Assembly: GCF_000020965.1 (NCBI RefSeq) | Contig: NC_011297.1 | Coordinates: forward strand, 1,832,525 to 1,896,524 | From: Dictyoglomus thermophilum H-6-12 | GTDB lineage: Bacteria; Dictyoglomota; Dictyoglomia; Dictyoglomales; Dictyoglomaceae | DNA: 64,000 bases | Reading direction: 5' to 3' | In this document: one piece after another, positions 46,721 to 56,337 of the stretch | How the letters are laid out: every line of letters starts with the position of its first letter | How positions within the stretch are numbered: the first letter of the stretch is position 1 | Program-made: the position numbers and the translations under genes | The notes under the pieces: generated by a model | Seen by the model: the letters and a program-made list of their open reading frames with translations, nothing else | Told to the model about the DNA's origin: nothing | Databases searched by the model: none

Positions 46721-47229
46721 TAAAAGTATTTTTCAAAATAGGACTTTTTGGGTTTGGCGGTGGATATGCTATTATCGCTCTCATAAGATACTTAGTCGTA
46801 TTAGAAGAGAAATGGCTTAATGATCTTGAATTTATCGATGTTGTTGCCATATCTCAAGTGACTCCAGGACCTATAGCAATTAACGCGGCAACCTTTATAG
46901 GTTATAAGATGGGAGGAATTTTAGGAAGTTTACTTGCAACCTTAAGCTCTGTCCTTGCTCCTTTTATATTAGTGCTTTTTGCTTCCTATTTTGTTCACAA
47001 AATAAATCAAGAAAAAGTTAAAACATACTTAACTTTGCTTTCTCCTCTTACATTCTCTCTCATTGTTGCTGGAACATATAGTATTTTAAAAAGTTCTGTT
47101 TTAGACTTTTGGGGAACTGTTATTTTTATCCTATCCTTCATTTTAGGCTATAAATACAAATGGAGTCTCACAAAAACCTTATTATTTACAGGCCTCTTAG
47201 GAGAGATCATTTACTTTTTAGTCAAATAG
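46699..47229 (+). CDS. ChrA-family transporter, second half-size subunit
   Basis: 176 residues. The CHR motif is FFKIGLFGFGGGYAIIALIRY..VLEEKWL, with ISQVTPGPIAINAATFIGYK. It overlaps the first subunit gene by 22 bases in another frame, so translation is coupled. The two halves presumably form one antiparallel transporter, equivalent to the fused long-chain ChrA. Confidence 0.88.
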   Translation: MGIYEALIKVFFKIGLFGFGGGYAIIALIRYLVVLEEKWLNDLEFIDVVAISQVTPGPIAINAATFIGYKMGGILGSLLATLSSVLAPFILVLFASYFVHKINQEKVKTYLTLLSPLTFSLIVAGTYSILKSSVLDFWGTVIFILSFILGYKYKWSLTKTLLFTGLLGEIIYFLVK

Positions 47230-47319
47230 AATTATTGCGTAGTATGTAAAAATATGCTAAAATTTCACTATAGATAGGCTTAATTTTTATTAAGCATGAA
47301 AAATTGGAGGTTAAAGAAT

Positions 47320-48777
47320 ATGCTAAACTTATTAGAAGAATTGTTAAAACCTTTTTCAATCTTTGTTTACCCTCAATCTTTAAGAAAAATCAATGAGGAG
47401 TTATATATTTTTGTGGCCAAAATAAATAATACAAAAAATATAGGAATAATTAAGCAAAATCAATCTATTTACTTTTCAAATCCTTATTTTTCTGAGGACA
47501 AAAAAATAGAAAAAACAGGGTTCTCTGTAAACATTTATCCTTTAAATTTTGAAAATTATCAAAAATTAAAAGAGATAATACCTATAAATCCAAAAACATG
47601 TAATAAAAAGATCTCCTTTGGAACAGGAGATAGATTAGGACTTGTAACCTCCGCTCAACTCTCTGTTCTTAAAGATTACAATCTTTTCCCGATACTTGCC
47701 CAACAGTCCCCAAGAGAACTCATAAAAACCAAGAGAGATTTTAAAGATGTACTACTCAAAAGTGTCATAGGAGTATTAGAGATAGGTTACACAGACAGCT
47801 ATGGAGCAGATGCAGATCATATAAAGGACGAAAAATATCTTATGGAAGCTATAGACGCAGGGTATACTATGTACACCCTTGATATAAGTGATTTTATTGA
47901 AAGAATTGAAAACCTTACTTCAAAAGAGATAAGAGAAAAATACGAAAAAATTTCTTCTTTTTCCAAAAAAATTATTGAAAAGTATGCAGGCAAAAAAATC
48001 AAAATCTCTAATGAAGAGTATTTCGAACTATCCTATGATGAACTCTGCAAATCTGCTATTGTTTACGAAAAAGCCCTATCTTTTGTAGAGATGGTATATG
48101 AAATCCTAAGAAGTAAACTTCTTGAATTTGATATAGAAGTATCAATTGACGAAGGAGAAAGAGATACTACCCCTGAAGATCACTTCTTTGTTGTCCAATT
48201 TTTACATGAAAAAGGAATTGATTTCAAGAGTTTAGCTCCCAAATTCCCAGGCGAATTTCAAAAAGGGATAGATTATATAGGAGATATTAAAAAGTTTGAA
48301 AATGAGCTAAAAAAACAATATGCCTTAACCAAGGCTCTAGAAGGATACCGACTGAGCCTCCATTCAGGTAGCGATAAATTTAGTATTTATAAAAGCTTCT
48401 ACAAAATAACAGAGGGAAATTTCCATATAAAGACATCAGGCACTAGTTGGCTTGAAGCTGTTAAAACAATAGCAAGATATTCTCCTGATTTATTCCTTGA
48501 GTTATACCATATTGCTCTTGAAAATTTAGAAGAAAGTAAAAAAGCGTATAAAGTAAGCATAACTAAAGAGGAGTTTCCAAAAGAAATTAAAGAAGACTAT
48601 ATAGAATTTCTTAAAAAACCTAATGTAAGACAGTTATTCCATATCTCTTATGGAGTTCTCCTTGATGAAAAAAGAGAAGAAATATATGAGATATTGAACA
48701 AAAACGAGAAAGAACATTATCAGTATGTATCAGAAAATATTAGAAAACATCTAAAGAATTTATTTGAGGAGGAGTAA
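47320..48777 (+). CDS. uxaE: Tagaturonate epimerase (UxaE family)
   Basis: 485 residues from the ATG at 47320, which has TTGGAGGTT 8 nt upstream; an ATG at 47296 lies before that site. It resembles the UxaE family known from Thermotoga maritima, which interconverts D-tagaturonate and D-fructuronate in galacturonate breakdown. Segments recognised include SFGTGDRLGLVTSAQL, YTDSYGADADHIKDE, DEGERDTTPEDHFF and LHSGSDKFSIY, with His/Asp residues for metal binding. It is the first gene of a five-gene uronate/gluconate operon. Confidence 0.86.
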   Translation: MLNLLEELLKPFSIFVYPQSLRKINEELYIFVAKINNTKNIGIIKQNQSIYFSNPYFSEDKKIEKTGFSVNIYPLNFENYQKLKEIIPINPKTCNKKISFGTGDRLGLVTSAQLSVLKDYNLFPILAQQSPRELIKTKRDFKDVLLKSVIGVLEIGYTDSYGADADHIKDEKYLMEAIDAGYTMYTLDISDFIERIENLTSKEIREKYEKISSFSKKIIEKYAGKKIKISNEEYFELSYDELCKSAIVYEKALSFVEMVYEILRSKLLEFDIEVSIDEGERDTTPEDHFFVVQFLHEKGIDFKSLAPKFPGEFQKGIDYIGDIKKFENELKKQYALTKALEGYRLSLHSGSDKFSIYKSFYKITEGNFHIKTSGTSWLEAVKTIARYSPDLFLELYHIALENLEESKKAYKVSITKEEFPKEIKEDYIEFLKKPNVRQLFHISYGVLLDEKREEIYEILNKNEKEHYQYVSENIRKHLKNLFEEE

Positions 48778-48779
48778 TC

Positions 48780-49790
48780 ATGTACCGTATTGCCATTGTA
48801 AACTCTAGCAGTTTTGGGAAATATTTTCCTGAACATATAGAGAGACTTAAGAAGATTGGAGATGTAGAAAGATTTACTCTCCCAGGAGATCTTCATGGGA
48901 AAGAATTAGCAGAGAAGCTAATGGGATTTAATATTATTGTTGCCAGTGTTACCCCATTTTATGATAAAGAATTTTTTGAATATAAGGATGAAACCTTATT
49001 AATTACAAGACATGGAATTGGATACAACAATATTGATATCAAATCTGCAACAGAAAAGGGAACCATTGTAACAAAGGTTCCTGGAATAGTAGAAAGAGAA
49101 GCAGTAGCAGAAACTGCTGTAGCTCTGCTTATGACGGTAATTAGAAAAATAAGAGAAGCTTCTTTGACAGCAAGAGAAGGAAAGTGGGAAGAAAGAGCTA
49201 AATTTATAGGATGGGAAGTAAAAGACAAAATAGTTGGAATAATAGGATACGGAAATATTGGAAGCAGAGTCGGAGAGATATTAAAAAATGGATTCAATGC
49301 AAAAATAATAGCCTACGATCCTAATATACCTCCCGAAGTACTTAAAGAGAAGGGAGTAGAACCAGTATCTCTTGAAGAACTCATTAGAAACTCAGACATT
49401 ATTTCTCTTAATGCTTCTTTAAATGAAAAGAGCAGACATATGATCTCTGATAAAGAATTTTCCATGATGAAGGATAATGTAATTATTATAAATACAGCAA
49501 GAGGAGAGCTAATGGATGAAGAGGCTCTGATAAGAGCTATAAAATCAGGCAAGGTTGCAGGAGTAGGCCTAGATGTTATGAAAGATGAACCACCTGATCC
49601 CCAAAACCCTCTCCTTCATATGGAAAATGTAGTAGTTACTCCACATATTGCAGCCTATACCTATGAATGCCTGAAGGGAATGGGCGACAAAGTAGTAGCT
49701 GATGTGGAAAGAGTAGTAAACCAAGAAATACCTGAGGAAATAATAAATAAAGAAGTATTGGAGAGATTACCATGGATAAAGAAAAGTTAG
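48780..49790 (+). CDS. D-2-hydroxyacid dehydrogenase family protein
   Basis: 336 residues. The NAD-binding motif is GIIGYGNIGSRVGEIL (near 150). The catalytic Arg is in NTARGELMDEEAL, the acidic residue in DVMKDEPPDP, and the His in TPHIAAYT. It belongs to the PGDH/glyoxylate-reductase-like group. Its place between uxaE and a sugar kinase gene suggests reduction of a 2-keto sugar acid or oxidation of a sugar acid; the exact substrate is not clear. It follows uxaE by 2 bp and overlaps the kinase gene by 19 bases. Confidence 0.88.
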   Translation: MYRIAIVNSSSFGKYFPEHIERLKKIGDVERFTLPGDLHGKELAEKLMGFNIIVASVTPFYDKEFFEYKDETLLITRHGIGYNNIDIKSATEKGTIVTKVPGIVEREAVAETAVALLMTVIRKIREASLTAREGKWEERAKFIGWEVKDKIVGIIGYGNIGSRVGEILKNGFNAKIIAYDPNIPPEVLKEKGVEPVSLEELIRNSDIISLNASLNEKSRHMISDKEFSMMKDNVIIINTARGELMDEEALIRAIKSGKVAGVGLDVMKDEPPDPQNPLLHMENVVVTPHIAAYTYECLKGMGDKVVADVERVVNQEIPEEIINKEVLERLPWIKKS

Positions 49791-51262
49791 TCTTAGCCGT
49801 TGATCTTGGAACAACTAACATAAAAACTGGATTAATCAATAGAGAAGGCAAGATAATATCTCTTGTCCAAAAAGAATTACCTCTCGAAAAAGACAGTACA
49901 GGAAAAGCAGAACATGATCCTGAGAAAATATTTAATATTTTCGTAGAAAGCATTAGAGAGACCACAAGAGGTTATGAGGATAAAGTTGGCATTTTAATAA
50001 CCTCCTCCTATATGTTTGGACTATTACCTTTGGACAAAAATATGAAGCCTCTCACAGGAATCATAACCCTCCTTGATACACGCACAAAAGAGATATTTGA
50101 AGACCTTCTAAAAGAAGCAGATTTTCAAGAAATTTACAAGAGAACAGGATGTCCTCCCTTACTTTATTACCCCTTTGTAAGAATATATTGGTTAAAGAAA
50201 AAACACAGAGAGATTTTTGATTTGGCTAAATTTTATCTTGGCTCTAAATCTTTCCTAATATATAAGCTAATTGGAGAGCCTTATACTGAGCCGAGCATTG
50301 ATTCCTCAACCCAACTTTTAAATATCCATACCTTAAATTGGGATCCTTACATACTTGATTTTCTTGGAATCACATACGAAAATCTTCCAAAGGTTGTTTC
50401 TGCAGATAAAATTCTTGGGACATTACCCAAAAGTACTCTTGATCTCTTAGGATTAAAGGGAGAAGTACTTCTTGCGGTAGGACTTTACGATGGTGGAGCA
50501 GTAGGTACTGGAATTGGAGCTTTAGGAGGAGATGGAATAGGAATAATTAATATAGGAACTACTGCTATGTTTAGAGTACCCCATCCAAAAGCAGTATTTG
50601 ATGATCCTAAAAAAATGCGAATTCAAGTACCTTATTTCTTTGATAGTAAATGGTTCCCAGGTGGTGGAATAAATAACGCTGGAATAATACTAAAATGGTA
50701 TAGAGATAATTTATTTAATTTGAATTATGAAGAACAAAGTAAAATAGCAAAAGATATAGAAACAGATAATCTATTCTTCTTACCCTATCTCACAGGGGAG
50801 AGAAATCCAGAAATAGGAAGTATTGCTTCTGGAGTTTTATTTGGATTGAGACCACATCACACCAAGGCCCACATAATAAGGGCAGGAATGGAAGGAGTTT
50901 CATATATCATAAGAATGCTTTATGAAACTTTAAGAGAGTTAGGAATAGAAGTAAAGGAAGTAAGATCAGGAGGAGGAGGAACAAAATCTGATACTTGGAT
51001 GCAGATTCTTTCAGATATATTAGGAGTAGAGGTTGCAGTAACAAGGGTAGAAGAAACTGCCCTTCTTGGTTCTGCAATTCTCGGCTTTACTCTATTAGGA
51101 GAATTCTCCTCCTATAAAGAAGCTACAGAAAAACTTGTAAAGATTGAAAAAGTCTACATACCTAATAAAGAAAAAGCAGATTATTATAATAAAAAATTTG
51201 AATTTTTTACCTACCTAACTCATAATTTAAAAGAAGCTTTTTCTATACACAGTCAATTATAA
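49772..51262 (+). CDS. FGGY-family carbohydrate kinase (probable gluconate kinase)
   Basis: 496 residues. The N-terminal phosphate-binding motif is AVDLGTTNIKTGLIN and the second ATP-site motif INIGTTAMF; the FGGY C-terminal signature region has VRSGGGGTKSDTWMQILSDILG. The following gene encodes 6-phosphogluconate dehydrogenase, so gluconate is the most likely substrate. Xylulose or another sugar cannot be excluded by sequence alone. It overlaps the upstream dehydrogenase gene. Confidence 0.87.
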   Translation: MDKEKLVLAVDLGTTNIKTGLINREGKIISLVQKELPLEKDSTGKAEHDPEKIFNIFVESIRETTRGYEDKVGILITSSYMFGLLPLDKNMKPLTGIITLLDTRTKEIFEDLLKEADFQEIYKRTGCPPLLYYPFVRIYWLKKKHREIFDLAKFYLGSKSFLIYKLIGEPYTEPSIDSSTQLLNIHTLNWDPYILDFLGITYENLPKVVSADKILGTLPKSTLDLLGLKGEVLLAVGLYDGGAVGTGIGALGGDGIGIINIGTTAMFRVPHPKAVFDDPKKMRIQVPYFFDSKWFPGGGINNAGIILKWYRDNLFNLNYEEQSKIAKDIETDNLFFLPYLTGERNPEIGSIASGVLFGLRPHHTKAHIIRAGMEGVSYIIRMLYETLRELGIEVKEVRSGGGGTKSDTWMQILSDILGVEVAVTRVEETALLGSAILGFTLLGEFSSYKEATEKLVKIEKVYIPNKEKADYYNKKFEFFTYLTHNLKEAFSIHSQL

Positions 51263-51278
51263 AAGGGAGGTTAAAACT

Positions 51279-52691
51279 ATGAAAAATTATGTAGGTTTAA
51301 TAGGATTGGCTGTTATGGGTCAAAACCTAGCATTAAACATAGCAAGGAAAGGATATTCTATTTCAGTTTATAATAGAACTCCAGACAGGACTAAAGAGTT
51401 TGTAGAAAAAAGAGTAAAAGAAGAAAAGATCTATCCCTATTATGACTTAAAATCCTTTGTGGAAAGCCTTGAAAAGCCAAGAAAAATAATTCTAATGGTG
51501 AAAGCAGGGCAACCTGTAGACGATATGATCAACGAACTACTCCCTTATTTAGAACCTGGTGATTTGATCATTGACGGCGGCAATTCTTACTTCAAAGATA
51601 CTTCCCGAAGAATTAGAGAACTAAAAGAAAAAGAAATACTTTACTTAGGAATGGGAGTTTCTGGTGGAGAATACGGCGCCCTACATGGGCCTTCTCTTAT
51701 GCCCGGAGGAACAAAGGAAGCTTATAAACTTGTGGAAGAAATGCTTCTTAAAATTGCTGCAAAAACTGAGGATGGTCCCTGCTGTACTTATGTAGGAGAT
51801 GATTCTGCAGGCCATTTTGTAAAAATGGTCCATAACGGTATTGAATATGCCATAATGCAACTCATCGCAGAAGTCTATGATGTGATGAGAAAAGTATTAA
51901 ATATGACTTCGGAGGAAATTGGTGATGTATTCCAAACCTGGAATAACGGAGAACTAAATTCCTTTCTTATGGAAATATCTTATAAAATAATGAGGAGAAA
52001 AGATGAGGAAACAGGAAAACCTCTTGTAGAAGTTATATTGGATAAAGCAGAACAGAAAGGAACAGGTAAATGGACTTCTCAAACAGCCCTTGATCTTGGT
52101 ATTCCAACCCCAACTTTAAACATGGCCGTAGAAGCAAGAATAATATCTCATTTTAAAGACTTAAGAGTAAACTTATCAAAAACACTGCCAGTGCCTAAAG
52201 AAAACTTATCTTTAAATAGAGAAGAGCTAATAAGAGACCTTGAAAAAGCTCTACTCTTTGGAGTATTTATATCCTTCTCTCAGGGACTCTGGCTAATAGA
52301 TGAGGCCTCAAAAACCTTCAATTACAACATAGATCTATCAGAAGTACTGAGGATTTGGAAGGGTGGATGCATTATAAGAGCCAAGCTTCTGAACTTCTTA
52401 AGGGAAATCATAAAAGAGAATCCTCAAAATGCAAATCTTCTTGCTTCGGAAAAGGCAGTAAATTTCTTAAAGGATAAAATAGAATCCGCAAAGAGAATCT
52501 CAAACCTTGGAAAACTAACAGGAATTCCTCTTCTCTGCTTAAACTCTGCTCTTGACTACTATTTTGCCCTTGCTACAGAGAATCTTCCTGCAAATTTAAT
52601 CCAAGCTCAAAGAGATTTCTTTGGAGCCCACACTTATGAAAGGATAGATAAAGAGGGAATCTTCCATACCGAATGGGAAAAACTCGAATAG
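51279..52691 (+). CDS. gnd: 6-phosphogluconate dehydrogenase
   Basis: 470 residues, normal length. The NADP-binding motif GLAVMGQNLALNIA is at about 9-22, GMGVSGGEYGALHGPSLMPGG near 128 and the catalytic Lys in GHFVKMVHNGIEYA near 185. The C-terminal LIQAQRDFFGAHTYER is typical. It oxidatively decarboxylates 6-phosphogluconate to ribulose 5-phosphate, feeding transketolase. Placed after the FGGY kinase gene, it points to gluconate use through the pentose phosphate route. GGGAGG precedes the ATG. Confidence 0.96.
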   Translation: MKNYVGLIGLAVMGQNLALNIARKGYSISVYNRTPDRTKEFVEKRVKEEKIYPYYDLKSFVESLEKPRKIILMVKAGQPVDDMINELLPYLEPGDLIIDGGNSYFKDTSRRIRELKEKEILYLGMGVSGGEYGALHGPSLMPGGTKEAYKLVEEMLLKIAAKTEDGPCCTYVGDDSAGHFVKMVHNGIEYAIMQLIAEVYDVMRKVLNMTSEEIGDVFQTWNNGELNSFLMEISYKIMRRKDEETGKPLVEVILDKAEQKGTGKWTSQTALDLGIPTPTLNMAVEARIISHFKDLRVNLSKTLPVPKENLSLNREELIRDLEKALLFGVFISFSQGLWLIDEASKTFNYNIDLSEVLRIWKGGCIIRAKLLNFLREIIKENPQNANLLASEKAVNFLKDKIESAKRISNLGKLTGIPLLCLNSALDYYFALATENLPANLIQAQRDFFGAHTYERIDKEGIFHTEWEKLE

Positions 52692-52703
52692 GAGGTGAAA
52701 ATA

Positions 52704-53534
52704 ATGAGCTACGTTGAAGAACTTTTTTCCGTAAAAGATAAGGTGGCCTTCTTTACTGGTGGAGGCGGGATCTTAGCTTCTGCCATCTCTGAAGGTTTAG
52801 GAAAAGCAGGAGCAAAAATAGTCCTAACCGATATAAATGAGAAAGCTTTAATGACTCAAGTCGAAAAGTTAAAAAGTATGGGAATTACTGCTGAAGGTTT
52901 TGTGATGAATGCATTGGAAAAGGAAAATGTGAAAGAAGTTGCAGAAAAAGTTAAAAACATGTTTGGAAAAATCGACATTCTTCTTAATGCTGCAGGAGGA
53001 AATATCCCCGAAGCAGTTACTTCTGATAAAGTAACTTTCTGGGATCTTCCTATAGAATCCATCCAAAAAGTAGTAAATATAAATCTTTTTGCTGGTGCTA
53101 TCATTCCAAGCCAAATAATTGGTAAGATGATGGTAGAAAACCCAGAAGGAGGAGTAATTATAAATTTTGCTTCTATGTCTTCTTTTAGGCCTCTGACAAG
53201 GGTAGTAGGATACTCTGCAGCAAAGGCTGCAGTGGCTAATTTCACTCAATGGCTTGCAGTATATGTAGCAAAAGAATTCTCACCCAAAGTAAGAGTTAAT
53301 GCTATCGCTCCCGGATTTCTTATCACCAATCAGAATAGATACCTCCTTCTAAATGAAGATGGAACTCTTACTCCCCGAGGTAAAGCAGTAATTGAACATA
53401 CCCCAATGGGAAGATTTGGAGAACCAGAGGAACTTATAGGAACTATAATTTGGCTTGCCTCCCCTGCTAGTTCTTTTGTCACAGGAGCAGTTATACCTAT
53501 TGACGGTGGTTTTAATGCCTTCTCAGGAGTATAA
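52704..53534 (+). CDS. Short-chain dehydrogenase/reductase, probable D-mannonate oxidoreductase (fructuronate reductase)
   Basis: 276 residues from the ATG at 52704; the GTG at 52695 lies within the GGAGGTG ribosome site. The cofactor motif is TGGGGILASAISEGLG, NAAGG follows near residue 90, the catalytic Ser is in NFASMSS and the YxxxK is YSAAKAA. SDR-type fructuronate reductases/gluconate 5-dehydrogenases are known beside uxaE in Thermotoga. It would convert fructuronate to mannonate or interconvert 5-ketogluconate and gluconate. It is the last gene of the operon, before a hairpin. Confidence 0.85.
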   Translation: MSYVEELFSVKDKVAFFTGGGGILASAISEGLGKAGAKIVLTDINEKALMTQVEKLKSMGITAEGFVMNALEKENVKEVAEKVKNMFGKIDILLNAAGGNIPEAVTSDKVTFWDLPIESIQKVVNINLFAGAIIPSQIIGKMMVENPEGGVIINFASMSSFRPLTRVVGYSAAKAAVANFTQWLAVYVAKEFSPKVRVNAIAPGFLITNQNRYLLLNEDGTLTPRGKAVIEHTPMGRFGEPEELIGTIIWLASPASSFVTGAVIPIDGGFNAFSGV

Positions 53535-53535
53535 T

Positions 53536-53561
53536 TAAGAGGGGCAATGAAGCCCCTCTTA
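53536..53561. terminator. Hairpin between convergent genes
   Basis: TAAGAGGGGC (53536-53545) pairs perfectly with GCCCCTCTTA (53552-53561), loop AATGAA. It follows the SDR gene and overlaps the last codon of the minus-strand PHP gene. T-tracts are poor, so termination may be moderate. Confidence 0.7.
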
Positions 53562-55001
53562 TATTAAATATATAGGATTAGTAAAAGCTATTAGCTTTTT
53601 CCCTTCCCAAAATTCCAAATAAATATAGCCAGGATCTTTAACCTTTAAATGGAAAGCTCCTTTCTTAGTATTAGGTATTTTTATATATTCATCTCCGTTA
53701 TATATAATTCTAAGCTCACTTTCTCTTCCACAAGCATATTTGAGTATTAGGTCTTCATCAAAATTTACACTATCTCCTATGGAATAATCATTTATATAAA
53801 ACTCTATCTCTGGGCCCGAAGTAACATAAGCTCTACCCTCTTTAATAGCTTTTAAAATACTCTCCTCACTCAAATCCTCTACATACAAATAATTCACAGG
53901 TACATCTTCTTTTATATCCTCTATCTTATGCATATCCGAACTTCCAAGAGCAGTCACCCTAAATCCGTTTTTCAAAATCTCTCTCCATCTCTTTATTGAC
54001 TCTGTAATTTCAAATCTTCTCCTCTCAAAGGATCCTGTCCATATCTCTATAGCATCTACAAAATTATAGTCAAGATAAATCTCACATCTACATCCCGGAC
54101 ACACAGGAGCTGACATAGTATAAGGGTGAGCAACACAAAAAATTCCACCTTGAGATCTTACCATCTCACTCAATCTTCTTATACCTAAACTGGGATTTAC
54201 TAAATCCCAGGAAATATATTCCTTAAGACCTAAACCCAAAAAATGTCCCCAAAAAGTAGTAAATTCAATACCTCCATAAATAGGATAAAACTCCCACTCA
54301 ATAGTATGAAAACCTGATATTTTATTGTGATCAGTAAGAAATATAAAATCAAGGCCTCTTTTTATACTAAATTTTATAAGTTCTTCTATAGATAACTCTC
54401 CATCACTATGATAGGAATGAAGATGAATATCACCTTTCACCCATCCACTTTTATCATAAGGCTCCCTTATCACAGGAGTATACGGAAGTATAACATCTTT
54501 AACCTTTGTTATTTCCTCTCTATTAAGATACACTACTATATTTAGAACACACTTTTTTAGAATCTGCTTTATCTCAAGTATTAATTGCCAAATTCCAGGC
54601 TTTATCTCTCCTGAGACACACCCAAGAGTACTCTCATAAGTCCCAATTTTTATTGGAATTCCTTTAGTAAATCTCTGATCTCCTGTACCTCTAAAATCTC
54701 CATCAGCATCTATAACTCTTAAATTAACTATATTTCTTAATGGAGAAAATTCTCTTATTATCTTATCCAATATCTCAGCAGATATTTGTTTTATGTCTAA
54801 AGGTTCAAAACCCTGTGATATATAATTTTTAATAGCCTCTCTTATCAATTTCTTAGATTCTTCATGAGATAAAAATTCAGGGTCAAGGTTAGCTTTGATA
54901 ACTATCTCCTTAATACCTTCAGGAACCTCTAACTCTAAAGGAATAAGCTTTTTAGAGTCTTCAGGATATAACTCTATGTTGTAATGAAACTCCCTGCTCA
55001 T
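53559..55001 (-). CDS. PHP-domain metallohydrolase (CehA/McbA-like)
   Basis: 480 residues from the ATG at 55001 (GGGAG 7-8 nt upstream; a GTG at 55007 is too close). An N-terminal part of about 185 residues of unknown fold precedes the PHP domain: GDIHLHSYHSDGELSIEEL, FIFLTDHNKISG, GGIEFTTFWGH, CVAHPYTMSAP and GSSDMHKIED. A beta-rich C-terminal domain of about 80 residues follows. The substrate is unknown; PHP enzymes cleave phosphoesters or act as trinuclear-metal hydrolases. It is divergent from the GPH transporter gene across 82 bp. Confidence 0.8.
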   Translation of the reverse strand: MSREFHYNIELYPEDSKKLIPLELEVPEGIKEIVIKANLDPEFLSHEESKKLIREAIKNYISQGFEPLDIKQISAEILDKIIREFSPLRNIVNLRVIDADGDFRGTGDQRFTKGIPIKIGTYESTLGCVSGEIKPGIWQLILEIKQILKKCVLNIVVYLNREEITKVKDVILPYTPVIREPYDKSGWVKGDIHLHSYHSDGELSIEELIKFSIKRGLDFIFLTDHNKISGFHTIEWEFYPIYGGIEFTTFWGHFLGLGLKEYISWDLVNPSLGIRRLSEMVRSQGGIFCVAHPYTMSAPVCPGCRCEIYLDYNFVDAIEIWTGSFERRRFEITESIKRWREILKNGFRVTALGSSDMHKIEDIKEDVPVNYLYVEDLSEESILKAIKEGRAYVTSGPEIEFYINDYSIGDSVNFDEDLILKYACGRESELRIIYNGDEYIKIPNTKKGAFHLKVKDPGYIYLEFWEGKKLIAFTNPIYLI

Positions 55002-55083
55002 ACCCACTCTCCCTTAATGAGTGTATTATACCTTAACTTATATTTATGTTAAAATATATTTCTAAAGAGATGGGGAGGTGTAA

Positions 55084-56334
55084 ATGATTAATAATTTTAA
55101 ATTTTTAAAAATTGTCCTATTAGGTTTTGGATTTTTATCTATTTCTCTTCTCTGGTCTCTTTATAACACCGATATTCCTGTAATACTCCAAAAAAGCTAT
55201 AAAATATCAAGTTTTGCTGTAGGATGGATAATGAATTTAGATAATATCCTTGCCTTATTTCTCATACCCCTAATTGGAGCTCTATCTGATCGTACTTGGA
55301 CAAAGTTAGGAAAAAGAATGCCATATATCATAACCTCTCTTCCTTTAGGGGCTATCTTCTTCTCTTTCATCCCTTGGATTCCCGCTCTCTTTGGAATAAA
55401 TACTTCCTCTTTAATTCTTCTTATCCTTGTTATTCTTCTGATGAACATCTTCCAAGCCATAGGAAGAGGGCCTGTGATATCTCTTATGCCTGATCTTGTT
55501 CCTCCTGAAAATAGATCTCCGGCCAATGGCATCATAAATTTCATGGGAGGACTTGGTTCTCTTATAGCATACTTTATAGTAGGAAAAATCTCTGCTGTTA
55601 ATAGAACTTTAGGATTTAGCATTGCAGGTCTAATTCAGATAGTCTCTGTATGGATAATATTCTTAGCAATAAATGAATCAAAAGACTCCCTAGTAATGAC
55701 AAAAGTAGAAAGAGAAAACAACGAATTCTCTTTTAAAAAACTTATTAATCTCAAAGATAAAAACTTAATATTTCTACTTCTTGCCATATTCTTTTGGTTT
55801 ATAGGGTTTAATGCCGTAGAGACTTTCTATTCCGTATATATGGCCTTAGAAAAAGGCTTAGATCCTACCTTAGGAGAAAGCATAGCAAAAAGTAATCTTG
55901 GAATACTTGCTCTAACCTTTATGATATTCTCGATTCCTTCAGGACTAATTGCAAAAAAGATAGGAAGAAAAAACACCATAATAATAGGACTGTTAGGAAT
56001 GATTTTTATATTTATTGGTCTTATCTCCTTTCAAAATCTTTCTATTATAAGAATCTTTTTTATGTTAGGTGGACTATTTTGGGCTTTGATCAATATTAAT
56101 TCTCTACCTATGGTACTTGATCTTGGAGACCTTAAAAGCCAAGGTACATATACAGGTTTTTATTACTTTTCTTCTCAATTTGCAAGCATTGTAGCACCTC
56201 CCTTTGCTGGTTTTCTTGCAGATTTACTAAAAACTCGCTTTGTAATATTCCCATTAGGAGGTATATTTTTTACTCTCTCATTATTAATGATGCTTCAAAT
56301 TAAAATGAAAGAGCCTAAAGAAAAGGAGAATTAA
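55084..56334 (+). CDS. MFS sugar transporter (GPH/SUT-like)
   Basis: 416 residues and about twelve membrane helices. FLIPLIGALSDRTWTKLGKRMPYI in the loop between helices 2 and 3 is typical of the glycoside-pentoside-hexuronide and SLC45-like groups. It is probably a cation-coupled importer of a sugar or glycoside. It is followed after 3 bp by a GDPD gene, so a glycerophospho-sugar is a possible but unproven substrate. GGGAGGTG precedes the ATG. Confidence 0.86.
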   Translation: MINNFKFLKIVLLGFGFLSISLLWSLYNTDIPVILQKSYKISSFAVGWIMNLDNILALFLIPLIGALSDRTWTKLGKRMPYIITSLPLGAIFFSFIPWIPALFGINTSSLILLILVILLMNIFQAIGRGPVISLMPDLVPPENRSPANGIINFMGGLGSLIAYFIVGKISAVNRTLGFSIAGLIQIVSVWIIFLAINESKDSLVMTKVERENNEFSFKKLINLKDKNLIFLLLAIFFWFIGFNAVETFYSVYMALEKGLDPTLGESIAKSNLGILALTFMIFSIPSGLIAKKIGRKNTIIIGLLGMIFIFIGLISFQNLSIIRIFFMLGGLFWALININSLPMVLDLGDLKSQGTYTGFYYFSSQFASIVAPPFAGFLADLLKTRFVIFPLGGIFFTLSLLMMLQIKMKEPKEKEN

Positions 56335-56337
56335 ATA

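Noticed and set aside
52856-53249. Two overlapping minus-strand open frames inside the SDR gene
   Set aside because: Both are shadows of the SDR coding sequence, whose motifs and upstream ribosome site are clear.
55197-55622. Minus-strand frame of 141 codons inside the GPH-type transporter gene
   Set aside because: The plus-strand frame encodes a consistent membrane transporter; the antisense frame has no recognisable feature.
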